Below, piece after piece: positions 1 through 12,897 of a DNA stretch of 64,000 nt (positions within the stretch are counted from its first letter, which is position 1; the number at the start of each line of letters is the position of its first letter). The notes beneath the pieces are model-generated. The model made no database searches, had not been told where the DNA came from, and saw only the letters and a program-made list of their open reading frames with translations. The stretch is taken from the NCBI GenBank assembly GCA_030648295.1, contig JAUSID010000217.1:1-64000 (forward strand), given 5' to 3'. Both the position numbers and the translations under genes were made by a program. Source of the stretch: Opitutaceae bacterium. Its GTDB lineage: Bacteria > Verrucomicrobiota > Verrucomicrobiia > Opitutales > Opitutaceae.

Positions 1-20
1 CCTCAATACCACCCCTGCGT

Positions 21-104
21 GTCATTCTGAGCGTAAGCGAATAATACACCAACGCGATGGCATGCGTGTATACTGCTGGATTATTCGCTGGCGCTCAGAA
101 TGAC
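21..104. repeat. Palindromic repeat, CATTCTGAG family, copy 1
   Basis: The two ends are inverted copies: GTCATTCTGAGCG at the left and CGCTCAGAATGAC at the right, with AGCGAATAAT facing ATTATTCGCT further in, so the element can fold into one long hairpin. A similar element lies at 25515-25598 and a half copy at 37414-37424. The DNA just downstream (about 120-150) also resembles 37238-37262, read in the opposite direction. No gene is needed to explain it. Confidence 0.75.
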
Positions 105-158
105 AGGCTTTTTCACAAAACCTGTCACGCTCGTAGCCACGAAAGCCACGGTTTTCCC

Positions 159-1634
<1,476 letters not shown>

Positions 1635-1688
1635 ACCGCCATACGTCGCTTCCAATTCACGCCGCGAACCTTTAATCCCTCACCCCCC

Positions 1689-3074
1689 ATGCGCATATTC
1701 GCCTCTGTCGCCGTCGTACTCCTGTTCGCCAGCGCACCGGTATCCGCGGCCGAGCGTTCGTCGACGCGGCCCAACATCGTGCTCATCATGTCAGACGACA
1801 TGGGCTGGCGCGATCTCGGCTGTTATGGCGTAAAGGACATCCGGACGCCACAGCTCGACCAGCTCGCCCGCGAGGGCGTGCGCTTCACGCGATTCTATTC
1901 CAACGGCACGGAGTGCTCGCCGACTCGCACGGCGTTGCTGACGGGCCGGTATCAACATCGCGTCGGTGGACTCGAGTGCGCAATCGGCACCGGCAATGTC
2001 GGGCGCTACGACGATGCCGCGCGGCTCGCGGCGCAGCACGAACTCGGGCTGCCGGTCACTGAAACGTCGGTCGCACAGCTGTTGAAGAAGGCGGGATATG
2101 CCACGGCGATCGTCGGTAAATGGCACCTTGGGTACGATGACAAGTTTGCGCCCGGCGGTCATGGCTTCGACCACGCGCTCTACTGTGCGGGGGGCGGCAT
2201 GGATTACTTCCACCACGTCGAGGATCCGCCGAAGTACGAACCGGTGCTTCGACTGGACGGCAAGCCGATCCAGCGCCGCGGCTATTTCACCGACATGATC
2301 GCCGACGACTCCATTAACTGGATGCGCGAGCAGGCAACGCGTGATGCCCGCCGTCCATTTTTCCTCTATGTGCCGTTCACCGCGCCCCACAGCCCGTTCC
2401 AGGCACCGGACGAGGAACAACCGCAGCCGCTGCCCGCGGACTCTCCGCGCTGGAACCAGGGCAAGGCGCCGCCGGCCGTCTACGCGGCGATGATCGAGAG
2501 CCTGGATCGGGCGATTGGCCGGATTCTGGCCGCGCTGAAGGAACAACAGCTGGACAAGAACACCGTGGTGATTTTCACGAACGACAATGGCGGCACCGCC
2601 AGCGCACGACCAACAGGGCTGCGTGGGCAGAAAGGCACGACGTTCGAGGGCGGCGTGCGCGTGCCGTGCATTGTCCGCTGGCCGTCGGTGCTGCGCGCCG
2701 GCACCGAGTTTTCGCATCCCGGCATGACGTTCGATCTCACCGCCTCGATTGTGCGGATCGCCGGCACCAAGGCGCCCGCCGGCCGGGCATTCGACGGGAT
2801 CGACATCCTCCGCTACGCTGAAACGGGTACGGCTCCTCCGGGGCGGGCGTTGTTCTGGCGCGGCCGCCGCGGCCAAGGAACGTGGCGGGCGGTGCGTGAC
2901 GACGCGTTCAAGTACGTTTCACGCCAGAATGGCAGCAACGTCGAGGAATGGCTGTTCGAAATCGAGCGCGACCAAGCCGAGGAGAAAGACCTGCTGGCGC
3001 AGCGGCCCGCCGACGTGAAACGACTGAAAGCGAAACTCGCCGCTTGGGAAACCGAAGTCCGGCCGACGAGATAA
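1689..3074 (+). CDS. Secreted arylsulfatase A-like sulfatase
   Basis: Second sulfatase of the pair, 461 aa, with a clear signal peptide (hydrophobic residues 4-20, cleavage near Ala20-Ala21). The Asp pair that holds calcium is at 36-37, and the cysteine for formylglycine conversion is Cys76 in CSPTR. GKWHLG, HSPF and the ND-NGG segment of the arylsulfatase core follow in the expected order. It differs strongly from its neighbour, so this is not a recent duplication; the two probably act on different sulfated positions of one glycan. No sulfatase-maturing enzyme lies in the window. Confidence 0.93.
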   Translation: MRIFASVAVVLLFASAPVSAAERSSTRPNIVLIMSDDMGWRDLGCYGVKDIRTPQLDQLAREGVRFTRFYSNGTECSPTRTALLTGRYQHRVGGLECAIGTGNVGRYDDAARLAAQHELGLPVTETSVAQLLKKAGYATAIVGKWHLGYDDKFAPGGHGFDHALYCAGGGMDYFHHVEDPPKYEPVLRLDGKPIQRRGYFTDMIADDSINWMREQATRDARRPFFLYVPFTAPHSPFQAPDEEQPQPLPADSPRWNQGKAPPAVYAAMIESLDRAIGRILAALKEQQLDKNTVVIFTNDNGGTASARPTGLRGQKGTTFEGGVRVPCIVRWPSVLRAGTEFSHPGMTFDLTASIVRIAGTKAPAGRAFDGIDILRYAETGTAPPGRALFWRGRRGQGTWRAVRDDAFKYVSRQNGSNVEEWLFEIERDQAEEKDLLAQRPADVKRLKAKLAAWETEVRPTR

Positions 3075-3272
3075 TGTCGCCGCGGATTCACGGGCGCCGC
3101 CGGGGTGGCGCGCCCGGTTTGGCGGCCAGCACCCCTGGCTGGCGCAATCCGACCGCGGAACCGGGCCGGTCCGCCGGTCAGCCAGTCTCCGCACGTCGGC
3201 TGCTATGCAGGCAAATCCGGCGGGCCCGAGCTTCGACCTCAGGCCCGATCCGAAATCCGCAGTCCGAAATCC

Positions 3273-5549
<2,277 letters not shown>

Positions 5550-5609
5550 CTAAGGACGACGGTAGAATAGCAGCCTGCCACCTTGGCGGGCCAGACGGCA
5601 CGGTCAATC

Positions 5610-5822
5610 GAAGACGCTCGAAGACATGGAAGACATTGGAAGACATGCGAAGACATGCGAAGACGTTGTAAGACGTGTAAGACATGTGAGACACGGAAGA
5701 CGCAGAAGATAGGTGACCGCCGTCGTGACGGGTCTTCCGAGTCTTACCCGTCTTCCGTGTCTTCTGCGTCTTCCCGCGTCTTCCGCGTCTTCTGAGTCTT
5801 CTGTGTCTTCTAGCGTCTTCTA
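5610..5822. repeat. Inverted array of 9-bp repeats (GAAGACNNN / GTCTTCNNN)
   Basis: The left arm (5610-5713) is about eleven imperfect copies of GAAGACNNN, and the right arm (5732-5822) about ten copies of GTCTTCNNN, its reverse complement, around a short spacer. The whole block could fold into a hairpin of about 200 nt. It fills the gap between the stop codon of the delta' gene and the start region of isocitrate dehydrogenase, both on the minus strand. Function unknown. Confidence 0.85.
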
Positions 5823-6806
5823 GCTGCGTCGTGTTGCCCAGAGCCGCAGTGAACCGAGCAGAAAGTCCTCGAGGGCGGCGGCCTCGTTCAGGTTGAGGCG
5901 GAGCAAACCAATATCGTGCTCGAGTTTGTCAATCGCCGCCGTGACGGCGCGACGCGCGCTCTCGTCGCCGGCATTCAGGCGCGGCAACGCGAACGCGCAC
6001 GTGGCGTGCTCAATCTCGGCGAAAAGTCGCGCCCGCAGCCCGTTCGCGATCCCCGTTTCAATTGCCTCGGCTTCGTCGTCGCTCAGTTCCTCGGGTAGCT
6101 TCGCCTTTTGTTCCTTCCACACTTCTGCCGTGGCGAAATCGAGGACGGCACTGAACCTCGCGACCAGTCCGTAGAGCGTGAACACATGATCCGCGATCGC
6201 GTGCTTGTCCGAACCTACGCCTTCCGAAAGTCGACCGAGCCACGCGCGGTAGTCCTCCAGCCATGGTTGCCAGCCATCAGTTGTGATCGGCGCGGCGGCC
6301 GAGGGAAATCGGAAGTGCAACGTGCGGCTGCGAATCGTCGGCAGCAGCGCGTACGGCCGGGTCGTCAGCAGCAGCAGCGTGGTGTGACCCGGCGGCTCCT
6401 CGAGCGTTTTCAAGAACGCGTTCGAGGACTCCGTGTTCATCCGATCCGCCTCGTAGATGATCGCGACCTTTTGCGGGGCAACAGCCGGCGTCACATAGAG
6501 CTTGGGCAGAAACTCCCGCATTGTGCCGGCCTCGGGGGAATCGGATTTCCCGATTGGGATGATCCGGGTTTTCCCTTTCGGTCGCAGCGCCAGGTAATCG
6601 GGATGATCCTTGACCGCAAAATGCGCCCGCGCATCGGGCGGATTGAGCAAGCGATCCGCGATGGAGTGGGCCACGCCGACGAGCGTCCCGAGATCATCCC
6701 CGTGCAGCAACAGGCTGTGCGACAATCGCTGACGCGCGATCGCCTGTTCGATCACGGCAATGGACGGAGTGCCGACCAACGCGGCAGGCCAGGGCAGGGC
6801 GGTCAT
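5820..6806 (-). CDS. holB: DNA polymerase III delta' subunit (clamp-loader)
   Basis: Clamp-loader ATPase-fold subunit that helps place the beta clamp on primed DNA. I start it at the ATG at 6806 (MTALPWPA); the frame extends 15 codons upstream without family similarity. The N-terminal part carries the family pattern (LSHSLLLHGDD) but lacks a proper Walker A lysine-threonine, as expected for delta'. The sensor-like segment EADRMNTESSNAFLKTLEEP and the arginine-finger region IRSRTLHF are typical. It has 328 aa. Its stop codon overlaps the edge of the 9-bp repeat array. The thymidylate kinase gene lies upstream, a common pairing for tmk and holB. Confidence 0.88.
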   Translation of the reverse strand: MTALPWPAALVGTPSIAVIEQAIARQRLSHSLLLHGDDLGTLVGVAHSIADRLLNPPDARAHFAVKDHPDYLALRPKGKTRIIPIGKSDSPEAGTMREFLPKLYVTPAVAPQKVAIIYEADRMNTESSNAFLKTLEEPPGHTTLLLLTTRPYALLPTIRSRTLHFRFPSAAAPITTDGWQPWLEDYRAWLGRLSEGVGSDKHAIADHVFTLYGLVARFSAVLDFATAEVWKEQKAKLPEELSDDEAEAIETGIANGLRARLFAEIEHATCAFALPRLNAGDESARRAVTAAIDKLEHDIGLLRLNLNEAAALEDFLLGSLRLWATRRS

Positions 6807-6989
6807 GGTACAGGAGGGAGAAGCGAGAAGGGAGAAGGGAGCAAGAAACAATCAGAGGTCCACACATTGCACGGAAAGAAAGAGGAAGGGAGAATATCCC
6901 GACCGGGTTCGTTCCGTTCCTTCTCCTTTCTCCCTGCTTCCTTCTCCACCACGCCTCGCGTGGCCCTTCTCCTGCCGCGCGGAGCGCGG

Positions 6990-7637
6990 CTATTTCATCC
7001 GCGTCTGCACCTCAGCCCAGATTTTCTTTTCAATCGCATCTTCGCTTTTCGTGCCGTCGACGACGATGAATCGCTCGGCCATACCTTTGGCGAGGACGAG
7101 GTAGCCCTCGCGCACCTTTTTGTAGAAGTCGATGTTCTCGCGCTCCATCCGGTCGGGGAGATCGCTGGCGCGCTGCTTCAGCCGGGCGAGGCTGACATCC
7201 GGCGGCACGTCGATGACGATGGTGACGTCCGGCATCACATTACCGACGGCGAAACGGTTAATCTGCGCGACCGGATCGGCGGCGAGGTTGCGACCAATCC
7301 CTTGATAGACGGTCGAGGAATCCAGGAAACGATCGCTCAACACGACGGCGCCGCGCAGCAGGGCAGGTGCGATTATCTCGCGCACGAGCTGGGCGCGGGC
7401 GGCGGTGAAGAGCAAGAGCTCGGTCTCGGCGCACATCTCGTCTCCGCGCGAGTTGTGAACGATGATATTCCGGATTTGTTCGCCGATTTCCGTGCCGCCG
7501 GGCTCCCGCGTGGTCACCACTTCGCGGTGCGACTTCTGGAGGTGCGCCGCCAGGCGGGCGATTTGCGTCGTCTTGCCCGAGCCTTCGGAGCCCTCGAAGG
7601 AGATCAGTTTGCCGGCAGGTTTTTGATTCAGAGGCAT
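6990..7637 (-). CDS. tmk: Thymidylate kinase
   Basis: Phosphorylates dTMP to dTDP for DNA synthesis. The P-loop EGSEGSGKTTQ is near residues 15-25, the DR motif lies in SDRFLDSSTVYQG, and the family TREPGGT signature is intact. Length (215 aa) is standard. It sits upstream of holB on the same strand with a 183-bp gap that holds purine-rich GGAGAAGGGA repeats and a short GC palindrome, so a shared transcript is likely but not certain. Confidence 0.95.
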   Translation of the reverse strand: MPLNQKPAGKLISFEGSEGSGKTTQIARLAAHLQKSHREVVTTREPGGTEIGEQIRNIIVHNSRGDEMCAETELLLFTAARAQLVREIIAPALLRGAVVLSDRFLDSSTVYQGIGRNLAADPVAQINRFAVGNVMPDVTIVIDVPPDVSLARLKQRASDLPDRMERENIDFYKKVREGYLVLAKGMAERFIVVDGTKSEDAIEKKIWAEVQTRMK

Positions 7638-7658
7638 ACAGTTAGCGTGGAGAATTGA

Positions 7659-8066
7659 ATCTCGATTGGCGAGGAAGGTTTAAACCGGAGCTTTGGTGGG
7701 AGTTTTTCCGGGAGCGAAACACGCATCGCTCCGCCGGCGACGCGGCCTCGTGGCGAAACGGGTGAGCGCTCGCAACGTGCGCTGCGAATTGGCGAAGAGC
7801 TTACGCTTTCGCTGCGCGACGGCCTGCGATTCATCCTTCGTTCTCTTTGTTCACCGTGCGGCAGGTCACGTGGGCGGCGACTCGCCGCGGAAGTTTCCAT
7901 TCTTCGCGAGAACGTCCCGCCCGGCATTTTCGTTGAAGCCATTCGACAAACTCGCCAACTCTTGCGTCATTGCGTGGATTCCGAGGCGAGGGGGCTGAGT
8001 CCAACCGGGGTGGAACACAACCGGTCTCCTCGAAGCGGTCCCCGCGATCCTATCCTTCATGCCTGA
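7659..8066 (+). other. Unassigned open frame between tmk and exbB, possibly a frameshifted small gene
   Basis: This gap of about 420 bp has no firm gene. One plus-strand frame stays open for 136 codons and ends at 8066, overlapping the exbB start by 8 bp, but it has no ATG, GTG or TTG near its beginning. A second frame starts at the TTG at 7655 (LNLDWRGRFKPELWWEFF) and stops near 7755. Joining the two by a single frameshift gives a protein-like sequence of about 130 residues. I do not recognise it; it may be a decayed gene, a real gene with an unusual start, or chance. Confidence 0.25.
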
Positions 8067-8760
8067 GTCGCTCCTTCCTCCGCTGGTCTTTGCCGCCAAC
8101 ATCATCGATGTTTTCGAACGCTGCGATCCCGTCGACAAGATCATCGTGCTGGGCCTGGCGGTTTTCAGCCTGGTCGCGTGGACGATCATGCTGGGAAAAC
8201 ATTTCGAGCTGAAACGGCTGCGGCTGCTCAACGAGAGCTTCGAAACGCACCTGCGGGATCAGCGCACGTTGCTCGATTTGCCGGAATCGTTTCGCAATCG
8301 TCGCGCGATCCCGTATGCGGACGTATTCGCTGATGCGGTCGAGAGTTATTGGCGGGCCGTTGCCATCGGCAAGGAACGCGGAACGGACAACAGTCGGGCG
8401 CGGCTGGAACATGCCGAGAATGCCATTCAGCGCGCGCTGGCGCGGCAGACGCTGCGGTACGAGTCGAGTATGATCTTCCTGGCGTCGATCGTATCGGGTG
8501 CGCCCTTCATCGGGTTGCTTGGCACCGTCTGGGGTGTGATGGAGGCATTCTCATCCGTGGCGATGCAGCAGACGGCGGGCATCCAGCAACTCGCGCCCGG
8601 TGTGTCGGGCGCGATGCTCGCCACGATCGCCGGCCTCGTCGTGGCAATTCCGTCGGTGTTCGGTTACAATCTCCTGCTCGGTCACACCCGGCGGATGATT
8701 ACGGAATTGGAAAACTACGGCAGTTCACTTGCCGATCGGATCGAACTGGAATCGAGCTGA
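8059..8760 (+). CDS. exbB: ExbB/TolQ-type proton channel subunit
   Basis: Inner-membrane MotA/TolQ/ExbB proton-channel protein, 233 aa, which uses the proton motive force to drive a TonB- or TolA-type transducer. Three hydrophobic segments are visible: about residues 27-45, 137-160 and 178-205, with the conserved pore stretch FIGLLGTVWGVMEAF in the second. It is the first gene of a three-gene unit with an ExbD-type protein and a TonB-type protein. It could equally be called TolQ; the absence of TolB and Pal nearby favours the TonB system. Confidence 0.9.
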   Translation: MPESLLPPLVFAANIIDVFERCDPVDKIIVLGLAVFSLVAWTIMLGKHFELKRLRLLNESFETHLRDQRTLLDLPESFRNRRAIPYADVFADAVESYWRAVAIGKERGTDNSRARLEHAENAIQRALARQTLRYESSMIFLASIVSGAPFIGLLGTVWGVMEAFSSVAMQQTAGIQQLAPGVSGAMLATIAGLVVAIPSVFGYNLLLGHTRRMITELENYGSSLADRIELESS

Positions 8761-8765
8761 GGAGG
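8761..8765 (+). promoter_or_regulatory. Ribosome binding site of exbD
   Basis: GGAGG begins directly after the exbB stop codon and lies 5 bp before the ATG at 8771, which decides the exbD start against the in-frame ATG at 8729 inside exbB. Confidence 0.7.
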
Positions 8766-8770
8766 CACTC

Positions 8771-9205
8771 ATGGCCCGCAAGTTTCATCGCCACCGGGGT
8801 TCGCACCCGATCGCCGATCTGAACGTCACCAACCTGATCGACCTCGGATTCATGCTGCTCGTCATCTTCATGGTGGCGACACCGCTGATTCAGCAGGAGC
8901 AGACCATCCCGGTGAAGCTGCCGCCGGAATCGAAGAGCACGCAGCAGAAGCCGGACAGCAAGTCGCGGTTTCACGCCGTCTCAATTGATGCCGCCGGCCG
9001 CTTCTACCTCGACAACGACAAGACGCCGCTGTCACTCGCGACGCTCAAGTCGCGGCTTCGGGCCTACGCCGCCGACAAGGAGAAACCCGTCATTCGGATC
9101 CGCGGAGACGATGCCGTGCCGTATGGCAAGGTCATCCAGGTAATGGACGAGTTGAAAAAACTCGATTTGATGAGCGTGACGTTCGACACGCAGGCGGCTC
9201 CGTAA
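8771..9205 (+). CDS. exbD: ExbD/TolR-type biopolymer transport protein
   Basis: Partner of ExbB, 144 aa. It has a short basic N-terminus, one transmembrane helix (about residues 18-40, containing the pattern NVTNLIDLGFMLLVIFM with the family aspartate in LID that carries protons) and a periplasmic domain ending in the typical VMDELKKLDLMSVTFDT segment. Ten bp separate it from exbB, so the two are translated together. Confidence 0.9.
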   Translation: MARKFHRHRGSHPIADLNVTNLIDLGFMLLVIFMVATPLIQQEQTIPVKLPPESKSTQQKPDSKSRFHAVSIDAAGRFYLDNDKTPLSLATLKSRLRAYAADKEKPVIRIRGDDAVPYGKVIQVMDELKKLDLMSVTFDTQAAP

Positions 9206-9221
9206 CGAATAAATCTTTGCT

Positions 9222-10151
9222 GTGACCGCGCGCTCACCCAGTGCCTTCATGCTTTCCGCGACGCTTCACGCCGTGGTAGCGGCATTGGCGCTGTTGCTCA
9301 GCTACTCGGCCAGCCAGCAAGACAACGAGGCGCCCAAAATCTTCGAGCTGGTGGCCGGCGAGGGCGACAACTACGCCGCGCGCGAAGCTCCGGCGCTCGG
9401 CACGCCCGGCGTAAAGCTGCAGGTGCCGACGGCGCCAAAGGCGGAATTCGCCCCGCCAAAGCCGGAGCCTTTGCCGCCCGCGCCGGTGCCGGTGAAATCG
9501 CCCCAGCCCGAGCCGACTCCGGTGAAGCCGGCGCCCGTGCAACCCACGCCCAAAGCGGCGGAGCAAACGGTGCCAAATTTTTCCAAGAAGATCAGGCGCG
9601 ACATCATTGTGGCGGACTCGAAAGCGAAACGCGAAATCGCAAAAGAGCGCGCGGCGGAAAAGAAACGACAGGACGAGGCGAAGAAGCAGCTCTCGAAGGA
9701 GGAGTTCGATCGGCTGAACAAGGCGAAATCGCAGCCGGCCTCGGGCACGAAGTCGTCGCCGACGAAAGTGGCGAAGATCGATGCCGAGGGAATTGCGAAG
9801 GGCGTCGTCGGAGGGTCCACGAAAAACAAGACTGGCGGCGCGGGCGGCAAGGCGTTGATCAGCAATAGCGATGACGTCCTCGGCCAGTATTTCGCTCTCT
9901 TCAAGCAACGACTGCTGCGGGAGTTCGAGCTCCCTACTGGTGTGAGTGAAATGCTCCGGGCGAGAGTAGGATTCATGAGCCGTCCCGACGGCTCGATTTC
10001 CAATGCGCGCATCGTCAAGTCCTCCGGAAACCGCGACTTCGATCGTGCCGTGCTCGATGCGATGAGTCGGGTGACAATGCCCGCGCGCCCGGATCGCAAA
10101 ACCGAAGAGACCGTGTTTTGGTTCGGTTTGGTCGAGCAGGACGAAAAATAA
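9222..10151 (+). CDS. TonB-family energy transducer with TolA-like middle region
   Basis: Third gene of the ExbB-ExbD unit, 309 aa. One N-terminal membrane helix (about residues 8-26), then a Pro/Lys/Glu-rich stretch (residues 70-120) that would span the periplasm, a charged helical segment rich in Lys, Glu and Ala (about 125-175), and a C-terminal TonB domain (about 220-305; ARVGFMSRPDGSISNARI and the SSGNRDFDRAVLDA helix). I take the GTG at 9222; an ATG at 9249 is the alternative. It probably contacts the TonB boxes of outer-membrane receptors such as those at 55382-58549 and 63020. TolA is the other possible reading. Confidence 0.85.
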   Translation: MTARSPSAFMLSATLHAVVAALALLLSYSASQQDNEAPKIFELVAGEGDNYAAREAPALGTPGVKLQVPTAPKAEFAPPKPEPLPPAPVPVKSPQPEPTPVKPAPVQPTPKAAEQTVPNFSKKIRRDIIVADSKAKREIAKERAAEKKRQDEAKKQLSKEEFDRLNKAKSQPASGTKSSPTKVAKIDAEGIAKGVVGGSTKNKTGGAGGKALISNSDDVLGQYFALFKQRLLREFELPTGVSEMLRARVGFMSRPDGSISNARIVKSSGNRDFDRAVLDAMSRVTMPARPDRKTEETVFWFGLVEQDEK

Positions 10152-10209
10152 AAAGTCCTTGCGTTCGGGCGGGGAAGACGGATTTTCCTCCACCTTCGGA
10201 AAGGTGAAT

Positions 10210-10285
10210 GGGCTCTTAGCTCAGTTGGTAGAGCGCCTCAATGGCATTGAGGAGGTCACCAGTTCGAACCTGGTAGGGTCCACCA
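10210..10285 (+). tRNA. tRNA-Ala (anticodon GGC)
   Basis: A complete cloverleaf can be drawn: acceptor GGGCTCT with AGGGTCC (one G-U and one U-G pair), D stem GCTC/GAGC, anticodon stem CCTCA/TGAGG with loop ATGGCAT, five-nucleotide variable loop, and T stem ACCAG/CTGGT with loop TTCGAAC. Discriminator A and an encoded CCA end the gene. Anticodon GGC reads GCC/GCU alanine codons. Confidence 0.97.
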
Positions 10286-10483
10286 CCTTTCGCTCATTCG
10301 CGCTTCCATCGGCAGGTTGTCCGACATGTGAAGTGCGCAGCGCGAAAGCACCGAAGCATTCGCCGCATGACGCAAGCAGATCCAGCGCCAGGCAGGACCG
10401 GGTTGTTATGCCACCATCGTGCCGCGAATGGCGTTGCGGCTCAAATCCGGCTTCCGAAAGGGAAACGCGCGACTGGTCGCGAC

Positions 10484-11263
10484 TCAGCGGGTCAGCACGG
10501 GCGGCTCTTCCGTAGGCGGCAGTGGATCGTACATTCGGGCTAGTACCGCGCGCCAATGCGCATCCTCGATTTCGCGGCGCTTGAGGGCGCGATACTCCAT
10601 TTCGCCGGCGAAAAAAATAAATACAAACAGCGCCGCGAGGAGCAGTTCCTGCCAGAACACAATCGCGAGCAATGCGCCAATCAGCGCGAGGACCTTGCCA
10701 ACTGTGGCGGCAATCAACGTGGCGCGGAGATAGGGAAGCCGCAGTGCCAGGACGGCGCGGAAAATTCTCCCTCCGTCCATCGGAAACACGGGCACCAAGT
10801 TGAACAACCCCATCAGCAAGTTCCAATGCAGGACCAGTTGCGCGAAGCCCGTGGCATTCGCCGGAAAATCGTAATCACCGCCCGGATATCCGGGCGGAAA
10901 CCCAACGATCAGCGCCAGGGCCGCGGCGATCGCGAAATTAACGGCCGGGCCGGCAAATGTGATCAAGAGTTCGCGGCTGGGCTGGCGCGGAATGCTGTCG
11001 AACTCCGCCATGCCGCCGATCGGCATGAGGAGGATTCGCCGCACACCGACGCCAAACTGCATCGCGGTGAACGAATGTCCCAGTTCGTGCAGGACAACGC
11101 AGGTGAAAAATACGAGCAGCGTGGCCACGTTCCAGAACAGCCCGGGCCAATCGCCGCGCATCCAGCCTTCCGCGGCGATTAGCGCCAGCAGCAGGAAGAA
11201 GGAAAAATGCACGGCGAGCTGGATGCCGCGGACGCGAAAAAGGTTCATTGACCAGCCAAGCAT
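10484..11263 (-). CDS. Site-2 protease family membrane metalloprotease (M50)
   Basis: Zinc metalloprotease that cleaves proteins inside the membrane. I start at the ATG at 11263 (MLGWSMNLF), since the about 44 residues upstream in frame do not look like the family. The zinc site HELGH lies in a hydrophobic helix (about residues 53-57) and the second metal ligand in the segment FNLVPVFPMDGGR. It has no PDZ or CBS domain, so it belongs to the short SpoIVFB-like group. Its substrate is unknown; the divergent NtrC-type regulator may share the 134-bp upstream region. Confidence 0.85.
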   Translation of the reverse strand: MLGWSMNLFRVRGIQLAVHFSFFLLLALIAAEGWMRGDWPGLFWNVATLLVFFTCVVLHELGHSFTAMQFGVGVRRILLMPIGGMAEFDSIPRQPSRELLITFAGPAVNFAIAAALALIVGFPPGYPGGDYDFPANATGFAQLVLHWNLLMGLFNLVPVFPMDGGRIFRAVLALRLPYLRATLIAATVGKVLALIGALLAIVFWQELLLAALFVFIFFAGEMEYRALKRREIEDAHWRAVLARMYDPLPPTEEPPVLTR

Positions 11264-11397
11264 ACGGAGCAACAAAAGCGCGCCGGTGGAATATGCCAGC
11301 GAACTCGCGTCAATTTGCGCGTGACGCACGCCACCGGGCATCCGCCGCCTGCCGAAGCGGTTGATGCTTGCACGCAACCTGCTATGCCGGCGCAAAC

Positions 11398-12897
11398 ATG
11401 ACGTCCGACGCCGTAAAAATTCCGACCATTCTCGTCATCGATGATGACGCGGAAATCCGCTACTCGCTGTCGCGGGTCCTTTCCTCGCGACAATATCAGG
11501 TGCTCGAGGCGGCGAGCGGCGAATTGGGCGTGGCGATGGTCAAGAAATCGCCGCCCGACCTGGTATTTCTCGATGTGCGGATGAGCGGCATGAGCGGGAT
11601 TGAGGCCTTGCAGCATATTCGATCCGCCAACCCGAAGCAGCTTGTCATCCTGATGACGGCGTTCGGCACGGCGCAGACCGCCATCGAGGCCATGAAGTAC
11701 GGTGCCTTCGATTACGTGATGAAGCCGTTCGATCCGGCAAAGGTGATCGCGCTGGCGGAAAACGCACTCAAGGCGCACGCGGATCTTCGGGCCGTCGGCG
11801 AATACAAGCCGATCATCAACATCGAGGATTACCGCGAAGGGATCGTTGGCAGCTCGGCCGTCATGCAGGACGTGTTCAAGATCATCGGGCAGGTGACGGC
11901 GAGCGATGTCACGGTGATGATCACGGGCGAGAGCGGGACCGGCAAGGAACTCGTTGCGCGGTCAATTTGGAAACACAGCCACCGCGCGGGCAAAGCGTTC
12001 ATCGCCGTAAACTGCGCCGCGATTCCCGACAATTTGATCGAAAGCGAACTCTTCGGGCATGAGAAAGGATCGTTCACCGGGGCGACGGGCCAGCGGATCG
12101 GGAAATTCGAACTCTGCGATGGCGGGACGATCTTTCTCGACGAAATCGGCGACATGGCGCTCGCCACGCAAACCAAGATTTTGCGCGTGCTCCAGCAAGG
12201 TGACATTCAACGCGTCGGCGGCACGGAAACGGTGAGGGTGGACGTGCGGATCATCGCCGCTACGAACAAGGACCTGGAGGAGATGGTGAAGGCGAAAACC
12301 TTTCGCGAGGATTTGTACTATCGGCTGAATGTCGTTCGAATCCGGATGCCGCCCTTGCGAGATCGAAAGGACGACATTCCACAGATCGTCGATTTTTGCC
12401 TGCAAAGCCTGGTCAAGCAGCGGAAGGCGCGCGTCGCGAAAGTTTCACCCGAGGCGATGGCGGTGCTCACACGGCATCACTGGCCCGGCAATGTGCGCGA
12501 ACTCGAGAACGTAATCTACCGCAGTGCCGTCATCGCACAGGGCGATGCCATCCTCGTGAAGGACATGCCCGGCGAAATCCGGGAACTTGCCGGGGCGAGT
12601 GCGGGCTCCGCTGGTGAATTGGCCGCGGTAACCGCGGTCGCGGAACCGACGCGCCATCCGGAGACTGCCGCGGTGGCGGAGACACGCGGAACGGTCGAGG
12701 CGCCACAGACACTGGAGGGGGCGCTGGATTTTGTATTCGAGCAGTTGAGCAGGGGCGAGACTTCCATGCTCGCGCGGGTGGAGCGCGAACTGATCACGCG
12801 GGCGCTGGCCGCGGAAGGTGGTGACGAGGGGAAGGCGGCGCACCGGCTGGGGGTAAGCCGCGCGATACTGCAGAAAAAAGTGAAGGCGAATTGCTGA
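11398..12897 (+). CDS. Sigma-54-dependent response regulator, NtrC family
   Basis: Two-component transcription activator of 499 aa. A receiver domain (about 9-120) has the phosphorylatable Asp59 in FLDVRMSG; the AAA+ domain (about 145-375) has Walker A GESGTGKE, the sigma-54 contact loop written GSFTGATG and the FLDEIGDMA segment; a Fis-type helix-turn-helix ([13 protein letters not shown]) closes the protein. The start at 11398 is preferred over an ATG ten codons earlier. No histidine kinase is adjacent, so its input partner must be elsewhere. The last codons overlap the next gene. Confidence 0.93.
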   Translation: MTSDAVKIPTILVIDDDAEIRYSLSRVLSSRQYQVLEAASGELGVAMVKKSPPDLVFLDVRMSGMSGIEALQHIRSANPKQLVILMTAFGTAQTAIEAMKYGAFDYVMKPFDPAKVIALAENALKAHADLRAVGEYKPIINIEDYREGIVGSSAVMQDVFKIIGQVTASDVTVMITGESGTGKELVARSIWKHSHRAGKAFIAVNCAAIPDNLIESELFGHEKGSFTGATGQRIGKFELCDGGTIFLDEIGDMALATQTKILRVLQQGDIQRVGGTETVRVDVRIIAATNKDLEEMVKAKTFREDLYYRLNVVRIRMPPLRDRKDDIPQIVDFCLQSLVKQRKARVAKVSPEAMAVLTRHHWPGNVRELENVIYRSAVIAQGDAILVKDMPGEIRELAGASAGSAGELAAVTAVAEPTRHPETAAVAETRGTVEAPQTLEGALDFVFEQLSRGETSMLARVERELITRALAAEGGDEGKAAHRLGVSRAILQKKVKANC

